The notes below the pieces were generated by a model, which searched no databases, was not told the origin of the DNA, and worked only from the letters and a program-made list of their open reading frames with translations. Below are positions 1-4,992 of a stretch of DNA of 6,664 nt, piece by piece; within the stretch, counting starts at the first letter, position 1, and each line of letters starts with the position of its first letter. Both the position numbers and the translations under genes were made by a program. Source of the DNA: Balneolales bacterium (GTDB lineage: Bacteria; Bacteroidota; Rhodothermia; Balneolales; Balneolaceae); NCBI GenBank assembly GCA_022360375.1, contig JAKSCW010000514.1:1-6664 (forward strand). Reading direction: 5' to 3'.

Positions 1-189
1 AGATACAGCTCCGGCAGTTTTATCATCAAAGTTAAGCCCCCCCGCCACTGCAGGGGTCGTCATAAAAAGAATAAGAAGGGCGCGCATACCATAGTAGCTG
101 AATCGCTCCCACATTTCGGTAAAGAAGAGCGTGGCTAAACCGCTTGGATGCCCAAAAAACGTTCTTTCGCCGCTGGCAGGATTTGACAT
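1..189 (-). CDS. POT-family peptide MFS transporter, N-terminal fragment
   Basis: This is the first 63 codons of an inner-membrane proton-coupled oligopeptide transporter (POT/PTR2 family, the DtpA/YdgR type), cut by the left window edge. It begins at ATG 189-187 and reads open to base 1. The protein starts MSNPASGERTFFGHPSGL and continues into the first transmembrane helix, which carries the family hallmark ExxER (Glu25, Glu28, Arg29) followed by FSYYGMR. In POT transporters these residues take part in proton coupling and peptide binding. The acidic loop NFDDKTAG after helix 1 also fits the family. Full-length members are usually about 450-550 residues, so most of the gene is missing here. 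It lies 103 bases downstream of the phosphofructokinase gene on the same strand. No strong Shine-Dalgarno is visible before the ATG. The family call is very sure; substrate range cannot be judged. A run of seven C at 37-43 (Ala-Gly-Gly codons) is noted under findings. Confidence 0.93.
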   Translation of the reverse strand, partial: MSNPASGERTFFGHPSGLATLFFTEMWERFSYYGMRALLILFMTTPAVAGGLNFDDKTAGAVS

Positions 190-292
190 AGAAACTCGTA
201 TTAAGTTTGGGTTAAGAACTCAAAAAGTGCGTGATGATACCTAAACGCATAAACGAGCGCAAGTCAGATTCCAAAAAAGCGCTTACAATGGC
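190..292. other. Intergenic region between pfk and the POT gene, with AAAAGCGCTT element
   Basis: This 103-base gap holds no gene. On the minus strand it is the 3' flank of the phosphofructokinase gene and the 5' flank of the peptide transporter. Its one notable element is AAAAAAGCGCTTACA at 273-287. The core AAAAGCGCTT (275-284) also occurs in the palindrome upstream of the phosphofructokinase gene, and the right half GCTTACA matches half of a typical LacI-family operator. I found neither a convincing terminator hairpin with a U-tract nor a clear -35/-10 pair for the transporter gene. Confidence 0.5.
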
Positions 293-1498
293 TCAATACT
301 CGCTCGTCATTATGAACAGAGGTTGCATCTCGAAGCTATTAAAGAATGGACGAAGCCGCTCGGTATTGTAGTGCCTTTGAATATTTACCAATTTTTTCTG
401 ACTGGTCACGATATCGATAGGCACGTTATCATAGCGACCATTCTTAAGTACTACTAACCGGCCATGCATATTTTGCAGAATCAAATCCAGCGCAAGGTTT
501 CCATATGCCATCGGTACAATCGAGTCGATAGCATCAGGGTCGCCACCGCGTACCATGTATCCTAGTTTTTGATTGATGATGTTTACGGTTTTTCCATTAT
601 TGAATTCTGGAGAAAGCCGCTTCAGTTCTTCCGAAACCAGGTCGCCAATTCCACCCAGTTTTTTATGACCATATGCATCTGTTGTAGCGTCCTGGAACAC
701 CATTTCTCCGCCTTCAAACATTGCCCCCTCAGAAACAAGGAGCATGGAATAACGGCTTGGATTCCTCATCCGATCGTAGTTCATCAATTCTGCGAGTTGT
801 TCCATATCGAATTTATATTCCGGAATTACGCACCTGCTGGCAGCACCTGCCATGGTTGGGAGCATCGCCGTAAATCCTGCATACCTGCCAAATACTTCCA
901 TTACCAAAAAGCGTTCATGTGATCCCGCGGAAGTTCTGAGTGAGTTTGCTAACTGAATAGTTCGCGTTACGCAGGTACTAAATCCAATGCAATAGTCAGT
1001 GCCGGGAACATCATTGTCCATCGTTTTAGGCAGAGCAACAACCTTTACACCTTCGGTATATAGCCGAACCCCATAGCTTAGCGTATCATCACCACCTATT
1101 GGAATAAGGAAATCGATTCCTACAAAATCCAGGTTTTTCAAGACCTCCGGGGTTAAGTCGTTCACATCCTCCGAATAGGTTTCTTTTAAATGATCGGGCA
1201 CTACCGCTTTTTTTACATGACTTGGGCGTGTCCTGGAAGTGTGTAAGAATGTTCCCCCTGTTCGCCCCGCTTTGTTCACAATTTCTTCGGTAAGTTCGAT
1301 GTAATTGTTTGAGTTATCTGCCTTTTTATCCCTCAAAATATCTATCAATCCAGCCCAACCTCTCCTAAATCCTATTACCCGGTACCCTTCGCGTAACGCC
1401 CTTATCGTTACTCCGCGAATTGCCGGGTTCAAACCTGGCACATCGCCTCCACCTGTTAATATTCCTATAGTTCCTTTCACTGTTTTTTTTGATGTCAT
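293..1498 (-). CDS. 6-phosphofructokinase, predicted pyrophosphate-dependent (PFP type)
   Basis: A 401-residue cytoplasmic enzyme of the PfkA superfamily, phosphorylating fructose 6-phosphate to fructose 1,6-bisphosphate in glycolysis. Motifs in order: the N-terminal phosphoryl-donor loop GILTGGGDVPGLN (12-24); GGDDT (135-139); PKTMDND (157-163) with catalytic Asp161; EVFGRYAG (201-208), equivalent to the usual MGR substrate motif but with Phe for Met; SEG (256-258); and GYMVRGGDPDAID (313-325). In E. coli PfkA numbering, ATP enzymes carry Gly104 and Gly124, while PPi enzymes carry Asp and Lys. Here these are the second Asp of GGDD (138) and Lys158, so PPi use is predicted. If so, the step would be reversible and could also serve gluconeogenesis. 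The ATG at 1498 is chosen because TTGGAG lies 6 bases before it; a TTG at 1510 is in frame but forms part of that ribosome site. It is transcribed away from the SQR-like gene. Identity is certain; donor preference is inferred. Confidence 0.95.
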   Translation of the reverse strand: MTSKKTVKGTIGILTGGGDVPGLNPAIRGVTIRALREGYRVIGFRRGWAGLIDILRDKKADNSNNYIELTEEIVNKAGRTGGTFLHTSRTRPSHVKKAVVPDHLKETYSEDVNDLTPEVLKNLDFVGIDFLIPIGGDDTLSYGVRLYTEGVKVVALPKTMDNDVPGTDYCIGFSTCVTRTIQLANSLRTSAGSHERFLVMEVFGRYAGFTAMLPTMAGAASRCVIPEYKFDMEQLAELMNYDRMRNPSRYSMLLVSEGAMFEGGEMVFQDATTDAYGHKKLGGIGDLVSEELKRLSPEFNNGKTVNIINQKLGYMVRGGDPDAIDSIVPMAYGNLALDLILQNMHGRLVVLKNGRYDNVPIDIVTSQKKLVNIQRHYNTERLRPFFNSFEMQPLFIMTSEY

Positions 1499-1540
1499 AA
1501 TATTCTCCAAAAGTTTCCCAAGAGTATTTATGGGATATGA

Positions 1541-1546
1541 ATTATA
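1541..1546 (-). promoter_or_regulatory. Candidate -10 box for pfk
   Basis: The minus strand reads a perfect TATAAT here. Initiation about 7 bases downstream would leave a leader of roughly 35 bases before the pfk ATG at 1498. No good -35 hexamer lies at the usual distance; the AAAAGCGCTTTT palindrome occupies part of the spacer/-35 zone. In AT-rich spacers TATAAT can arise by chance, so confidence is moderate. Confidence 0.4.
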
Positions 1547-1550
1547 TATG

Positions 1551-1562
1551 AAAAGCGCTTTT
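1551..1562. promoter_or_regulatory. Palindromic operator candidate AAAAGCGCTTTT
   Basis: This perfect 12-base palindrome lies between two divergent TATAAT boxes (minus 1546-1541, plus 1577-1582), where a bound protein would cover the -35 zones. Its GC-centred core shares AAAAGCGCTT with 275-284 at the other end of the pfk gene. LacI/GalR-family proteins bind palindromes with such centres. The regulator is not in this window. Confidence 0.4.
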
Positions 1563-1576
1563 CCGAAAGGAATTCA

Positions 1577-1582
1577 TATAAT
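1577..1582 (+). promoter_or_regulatory. Candidate -10 box for the SQR-like gene
   Basis: A perfect TATAAT lies 53 bases before the ATG at 1636, giving a predicted leader of about 45 bases. No recognisable -35 hexamer sits 16-18 bases upstream; the AAAAGCGCTTTT palindrome is there instead, which would suit an operator-controlled promoter. Confidence 0.4.
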
Positions 1583-1635
1583 CTTCAATTTCCAAACCTA
1601 GAATAGGTTAAGAATGATTAAATGAAGAGGTGGAT

Positions 1636-2841
1636 ATGAAAAAGCAAATAGTAATAGTAGGTACCAGTTTTGCAGGTTATTCAACTGCGTTAAGTTTAGC
1701 GAAATTGCTTCATGACCGGCATGAAATCACCGTAATTGACCGGTCATCTGATTTTATGTTTCTGCCATCTCTTGTATGGCATCCGTTTGGTTATCGGCAT
1801 CCGGAGGACATTTCGTTTGATACCCTTCCCATTTTTGATAAACAGGGAATAAAATTCATAGAAACCACTGTTTATGGCTTTGACCTGAACGAACAATTGG
1901 TGATTACGCCGGAAAAGGACATCCCATTTGATTACCTGGTAATTGCGACAGGTACCAAAGCAAATTACGATAGTGTGAAAGGGTACGTGCCGGGCACAAC
2001 TTCCTGGAGTATCTGTAGTATGGCGGAAGCCGAACGAACTCGTAAAGCATGGAAGGATTTTTTGAGAAACCCCGGTCCTTTGGTAATTGGTGCTTCCCAG
2101 TGGGCAGGATATTTTTTCGCTGCTTATGAATTTATGATGAATGCGTTATACCAACTGAAATCCCATCATTTATTAAGCAAAGTACCGGTACACTTCATTA
2201 CAGCCGAACCCTATCTAACCCACTTTGGAATTGGTTCTGCACCTGAAGACTCAAAAGCTTGTGAAGCAATTTTTGATCGCTACAATATCCAATGGAAAAC
2301 AAGTACCGAAATCAGGGAACTGAAAGAGCGGGAAGTTATTCTGGAAAATGGTGAGCGTATTGTATCAGATTTCAATATGATCATCCCACAATTTATTGGG
2401 GTAGATGCCGTGCGAACCACTCGTAACCTTGCAAATCCTTTTGGTTTAATTCATGTGAATGAAAAATGTCAACATCGAGACTATCCTAACATTTACGCTG
2501 CTGGATCGGCGGTTTATATCCCTCAAAAAGAAGAAACACTTGTTCCTTGTGGAGTTCCAAGAACAAGATACTCCAGTGAGATCATGGCCAAAGCTGTGGC
2601 ATATAACATAGCGTCTGATTTAATTGGAGGTGGAACAATATCCATACCTGTAGAAAGGGTATATGAATATTGTAAACAGGATATGGATCACCTTGGCGCT
2701 ATTTTGTTCCGGCATGCTCATGAAATTGAGCATGATTTGGATTTCATTGCCAAAGGTTCGCAGGAGAAATGGGCAAATATGTCTATTGAGACTTATATCG
2801 AGAATTCTTTTGAACTTGAAAACCTTAATTTCATTAACTAG
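1636..2841 (+). CDS. Sulfide:quinone oxidoreductase-like FAD flavoprotein
   Basis: A 401-residue FAD-dependent oxidoreductase resembling sulfide:quinone reductases (SQR), which pass electrons from sulfide to membrane quinone. The N-terminal FAD-binding strand and loop IVIVGTSFAG (5-14) is a GxGxxG variant. Further landmarks are the acidic strand end TVIDRSSDF (32-40), FLPSLVWHPFG (42-52), FDYLVIATG (98-106), NPGPLVIGA (145-153), ITAEPYLTHFGIG (188-200), the second FAD motif YPNIYAAG (283-290) and VPCGVPRTRYSSE (303-315). From memory of the Acidithiobacillus ferrooxidans enzyme, Cys127 and Cys346 align with its Cys128 and Cys356, but the partner Cys160 site (GASCFGPAYE) reads GYFFAAYE, with Tyr159. 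Additional cysteines are 209, 278 and 305. The enzyme may therefore not make polysulfide by the standard route. The ATG at 1636 follows AAGAGGTGG, a good ribosome site; a GTG at 1630 overlaps that site and is rejected. It is divergent from pfk and ends 9 bases from the convergent SGNH gene. The fold is sure; sulfide as substrate is doubtful. Confidence 0.85.
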   Translation: MKKQIVIVGTSFAGYSTALSLAKLLHDRHEITVIDRSSDFMFLPSLVWHPFGYRHPEDISFDTLPIFDKQGIKFIETTVYGFDLNEQLVITPEKDIPFDYLVIATGTKANYDSVKGYVPGTTSWSICSMAEAERTRKAWKDFLRNPGPLVIGASQWAGYFFAAYEFMMNALYQLKSHHLLSKVPVHFITAEPYLTHFGIGSAPEDSKACEAIFDRYNIQWKTSTEIRELKEREVILENGERIVSDFNMIIPQFIGVDAVRTTRNLANPFGLIHVNEKCQHRDYPNIYAAGSAVYIPQKEETLVPCGVPRTRYSSEIMAKAVAYNIASDLIGGGTISIPVERVYEYCKQDMDHLGAILFRHAHEIEHDLDFIAKGSQEKWANMSIETYIENSFELENLNFIN

Positions 2842-2850
2842 GAGTTGGGC

Positions 2851-4032
2851 TTACTGTTCAACTAACCCATTCATATACAAGAACTCTTTGATGTATTCAG
2901 CCACTTGCTGGTTCCCGTATGGATTGTAATGCTGGCCTTTCTCCAGAAAGATATCCTTCTTTTCCAGGTTGTGAGTATCGAATTGATCCCGAATGTCTAT
3001 CAGATTGTATCCTTTTTCCGTGAAATATGAAATCATGGGTTGGGATGGTTTTGAATTGATAAACGGAAGTGATGAATACTCTACTTTGTTTGGGAAAAAA
3101 ACTATGACAGGGATATCCCCATTTTCAAGCACTTCTTCGTAAAACTCTTCGATAATCTTCAATGATACCCGGTAGTACTCTGTTTCTTGTAGTACCTGGT
3201 TCGGGGAATAAAAAGCTTTGTAGGTTTCTTTTGTGCTCAGTAGCAGCTTCACTCCCCTCACTATTGCTGAATAATCCCAAAAACTTGCCTTAAACCTTTT
3301 TGGGTACCAATAATCGTTGTTGCCAAACTCCCGGAGTATACGTTCTTCCCCTCCTTCCAGTAATAAGGAATAATCGCTAAGGCTCGACATTGGATTCGGA
3401 ACCAATACCAGGGAATCCTCCTCGATTTTAAATCTTGGCTTGGTTAATGGCTTCCGGGATTCAGGTACATAAAAAGGCCTGTAGATATTCACATTCCGTA
3501 GTACATTCTCGAACATGAAGCCTATGAGAACTACATCCGTTTCAAATTCTTTGCTTTTGAGTTGATACCTGATATACGCCTGATCTGTGCCCCATGCACC
3601 TAATCCAAAGTTTATCACTTCAAGATTATGATTCCCATCTTCTAAGAAAAATGGCCAGTTCTCATCATCTGAAACTTCCCCGCCAAAAGTAAATGAATCC
3701 CCAAAAGCCAATATCCTGTAGGTCGAATCAGGTATTTCATAGGAATACTCTTTCTTACCCCTGGCACCAGCGCTGTTTGAACTAAAAACTTTTTTGTTAT
3801 GAATGTTTTCGGCGTTTTCCCGAACTGTCCAACCAAGTTCAGAAGAATATTTTTCGTACACAAAACAATCATCCATTAGGCATTGGATTCTCGGAACATG
3901 AAAGTTGTCTACCCTGTCAACCGGGTAGTACCCTACGGGCTTTAATACCAATAGTATGATGAACGCTAATACTTCAAGAATTAGTAGGTTAATTAATACA
4001 ATTTTAGTGGCTCCCCAAAACCGCTGTAACAT
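2851..4032 (-). CDS. Membrane-anchored SGNH/GDSL hydrolase-like protein
   Basis: A 393-residue protein with one N-terminal hydrophobic helix (about 11-30, preceded by Arg4 and Lys10). It is probably a signal anchor that leaves the rest outside the cytoplasmic membrane. The body resembles SGNH/GDSL esterase-acyltransferase proteins. NSAGARG (86-92) is followed by block I, LAFGDSFTFGGEV (108-120), with nucleophile Ser113. Block II is INFGLGAWGTDQ (140-151), and block III is FMFENVLRNVN (172-182) with Asn176 as the likely oxyanion residue. The C-terminal block GQHYNPYGN (366-374) has His368. The Asp that often precedes the catalytic His is absent (EKGQH), so a Ser-His dyad or reduced activity is possible. 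Cys51 and Cys56 could form a disulfide. Relatives act on carbohydrate O-acyl groups or lipids, but no substrate can be named here. The only ribosome-site-like sequence before the ATG is AGAAGA. The gene converges on the SQR-like gene and diverges from the DUF456 gene. Confidence 0.8.
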   Translation of the reverse strand: MLQRFWGATKIVLINLLILEVLAFIILLVLKPVGYYPVDRVDNFHVPRIQCLMDDCFVYEKYSSELGWTVRENAENIHNKKVFSSNSAGARGKKEYSYEIPDSTYRILAFGDSFTFGGEVSDDENWPFFLEDGNHNLEVINFGLGAWGTDQAYIRYQLKSKEFETDVVLIGFMFENVLRNVNIYRPFYVPESRKPLTKPRFKIEEDSLVLVPNPMSSLSDYSLLLEGGEERILREFGNNDYWYPKRFKASFWDYSAIVRGVKLLLSTKETYKAFYSPNQVLQETEYYRVSLKIIEEFYEEVLENGDIPVIVFFPNKVEYSSLPFINSKPSQPMISYFTEKGYNLIDIRDQFDTHNLEKKDIFLEKGQHYNPYGNQQVAEYIKEFLYMNGLVEQ

Positions 4033-4115
4033 TCTTCTATTTGTTTCTGTTTGAACTCATATTTTGAAACTAATCGTTAAATGATACGTGAGAATCCACA
4101 TTCAAAACAATTATT
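4033..4115. promoter_or_regulatory. Short divergent spacer between SGNH and DUF456 genes
   Basis: These 83 AT-rich bases must contain the start signals of both flanking genes, because each begins at its edge. I see TTGAAC (4051-4056) and TTGAAA (4064-4069) as -35-like words on the plus strand, but no well-spaced -10 partner. On the minus strand TATCAT is a weak -10 candidate. I therefore assign no specific promoter. Confidence 0.35.
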
Positions 4116-4592
4116 ATGGAAATTATCTGGATCATTCTTGCGGGCTTATGCATTGTTGGTGGATTAATTGGGGCTTTTTTACCCATTATTCCAGGTTTAC
4201 CCTTCAGCTATCTTGGTTTACTGATATTGCATTTCTCCGGGGTCGCTACCTTTACCACTCCATTTTTAATTATCTGGGCTATCATTATCGTAGCCATTTT
4301 GGTAGTTGAAAATGCTATTCCAGCCTATACAAGTAAAAAATTCGGGGGATCCAATTATGGTTCCACAGGCAGTTTGATTGGGATGATTCTCGGGATGCTG
4401 TTCTTCCCCCCTCTCGGTTTCTTTTTGGGTACGTTGATAGGTGCCTTCGTTGGGGAATATATATACAAACAGGATTTTAATGTTGCAGTCAAATCAGCCT
4501 GGGGTTCTTTTATCGGTTTTCTTACTGGTACGATGATTAAAGCGATAGTAGCTGCAATGTTCGCAATTATGTTCTTTAAAGCAGTTTTTTAG
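4116..4592 (+). CDS. DUF456 family small membrane protein
   Basis: A 158-residue, very hydrophobic Gly-rich protein matching the DUF456 pattern. It opens with a helix leading into GGLIGAFLPIIPGLPFSYLG (15-34), the family's LP-x-x-PG-x-P loop. A second hydrophobic stretch (about 50-68) ends in ENAIPAY, then comes KKFGGSNYGSTGSLIG (74-89), FFPPLGFFLGTLIGAFVGE (96-114), and a final helix after SAWGSFIGFLTGTMIK (127-142). Charged residues are few and sit in the loops (Lys74-75, Glu114, Lys118, Lys126). The family is widespread in bacteria, and I know of no established function. Length is typical. There is no Shine-Dalgarno before the ATG, only an A/T-rich leader (CAAAACAATTATT). The first gene of a plus-strand run, it sits 73 bases before padR; a shared transcript is possible but not shown, since a weak terminator candidate overlaps its stop codon. 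Confidence 0.88.
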   Translation: MEIIWIILAGLCIVGGLIGAFLPIIPGLPFSYLGLLILHFSGVATFTTPFLIIWAIIIVAILVVENAIPAYTSKKFGGSNYGSTGSLIGMILGMLFFPPLGFFLGTLIGAFVGEYIYKQDFNVAVKSAWGSFIGFLTGTMIKAIVAAMFAIMFFKAVF

Positions 4593-4610
4593 AAAACCTT
4601 TTTCTTTTTT
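4584..4610 (+). terminator. Weak AT-rich intrinsic terminator candidate after DUF456
   Basis: GTTTT (4584-4588) and AAAAC (4593-4597) can pair around the loop TTAG, which contains the DUF456 stop codon. The T-rich stretch CTTTTTCTTTTTT follows directly. The five-pair stem has a single G-C pair and is weak, so partial read-through into padR is plausible. Confidence 0.3.
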
Positions 4611-4612
4611 TA

Positions 4613-4633
4613 AAACTAAATAACTATTAGTTT
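4613..4633. promoter_or_regulatory. Inverted repeat upstream of padR, candidate autoregulatory operator
   Basis: AAACTAA (4613-4619) is repeated inverted as TTAGTTT (4627-4633) with a 7-base spacer, ending 32 bases before the PadR start codon. The 14-base centre-to-centre spacing and position suit a dimeric winged-helix repressor controlling its own promoter, common for PadR proteins. It does not match the ATGT/ACAT pattern reported for some PadR operators, so the link rests on position and symmetry only. Confidence 0.35.
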
Positions 4634-4665
4634 CGTCATTATTCCTACAAAAAGAAAGAAATATT

Positions 4666-4992
4666 ATGCAAACTAAACTCGGTGAACTTGAAGAACTTAT
4701 TCTGCTATCCATAGGGTGCCTGGCTGATGAAGCCTATACGGTTTCTATTCAACAACTATTGGAATCAACCACCGGAAGAGTAGTGAGTATGGGTGCTCTT
4801 TACACGTCTTTAGAACGCTTACAAAAGAAAGGATTTGCTACCTCCAGGATGAGTAAACCTACCGCAGAACGTGGCGGAAAAGGTAAACGATTGTATACCG
4901 TTTCTTATGAGGGTGAAAAAGCACTTCAGGAAACCCGGGCGGCCCGGGAATTGCTTTGGAACCGATTTAAATGGAGCACTTCATGGGCGTAA
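4666..4992 (+). CDS. PadR-family winged-helix transcriptional repressor
   Basis: A 108-residue DNA-binding regulator of the short PadR class found next to transport genes. Family features run in order: the opening LGELEELILLSIG (5-17); a helix with YTVSIQQLLESTTG (24-37); the recognition region SMGALYTSLERLQKKGFATS (41-60); and the wing with ERGGKGKRLYTVSYEG (68-83), whose basic residues face DNA. A C-terminal helix (ALQETRAARELLW) probably forms the dimer interface. PadR proteins usually bind as dimers and release DNA on binding a small molecule or a cell-envelope drug, but the ligand cannot be told. The start ATG follows an A-rich AAGAAAGAAATATT leader. The last codons overlap the start of the permease by 10 bases, so repressor and transporter are made from one message. 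The permease cassette is its probable target, and the dyad at 4613-4633 a possible binding site. Confidence 0.93.
   Translation: MQTKLGELEELILLSIGCLADEAYTVSIQQLLESTTGRVVSMGALYTSLERLQKKGFATSRMSKPTAERGGKGKRLYTVSYEGEKALQETRAARELLWNRFKWSTSWA
4934..4948. repeat. GC-rich perfect dyad inside padR
   Basis: The stretch CCCGGGCGGCCCGGG is a perfect inverted repeat (7 bases each side of a central G). In RNA, its two CCCGGG arms can pair as six G-C pairs around the loop CGG. It lies within padR codons Thr-Arg-Ala-Ala-Arg-Glu and ends 34 bases before the permease ATG. It is strikingly GC-rich against its surroundings. No U-tract follows, so it is not an intrinsic terminator. A role in coupling or ribosome pausing is speculative. 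Confidence 0.5.

Larger units (their letters stand above)
1499..1635. promoter_or_regulatory. Divergent promoter region between pfk and the SQR-like gene
   Basis: This 137-base non-coding spacer must drive both flanking genes. It holds a perfect 12-base palindrome, AAAAGCGCTTTT (1551-1562), and a larger AT-rich inverted repeat, ATTATATATGAA (1541-1552) against TTCATATAAT (1573-1582). The outer arms contain a TATAAT on each strand. The layout suggests one bound regulator could affect both directions. The palindrome resembles the centre of LacI-family/cre-type operators, but that assignment is inference. Confidence 0.55.

Noticed and set aside
273..290. Possible terminator of pfk at AAGCGCTTTTTTGG on the minus strand
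   Set aside because: The self-complementary core leaves no loop for a hairpin, and longer-range pairing needs an 18-base loop with only five pairs. A protein-binding site fits better.
569..922. Plus-strand open frame of 117 codons opposite pfk
   Set aside because: It lies wholly antisense to the strongly supported phosphofructokinase gene, has no recognisable domain and a Cys/His/Phe-rich composition typical of shadow frames.
1499..1510. TTG at 1510 as an upstream start for pfk
   Set aside because: The TTG is part of the TTGGAG ribosome-binding site that serves the ATG at 1498.
1305..1601. Plus-strand open frame of 98 codons opposite the start of pfk
   Set aside because: It mirrors the pfk N-terminus and runs through the divergent promoter region; no family features or ribosome site.
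1630..1635. GTG at 1630 as start of the SQR-like gene
   Set aside because: It overlaps the AAGAGGTGG ribosome site; the ATG at 1636 has proper spacing and begins directly at the FAD-binding strand.
2713..2734. Eight-base inverted repeat CATGCTCA / TGAGCATG near the end of the SQR-like gene
   Set aside because: It is inside the coding region over His/Glu-rich codons, has no T-tract and no regulatory position; likely a coding coincidence.
4494..4712. Minus-strand open frame of 72 codons across the DUF456-padR gap
   Set aside because: It overlaps two well-supported genes on the other strand, has no ribosome site and shows no known features.
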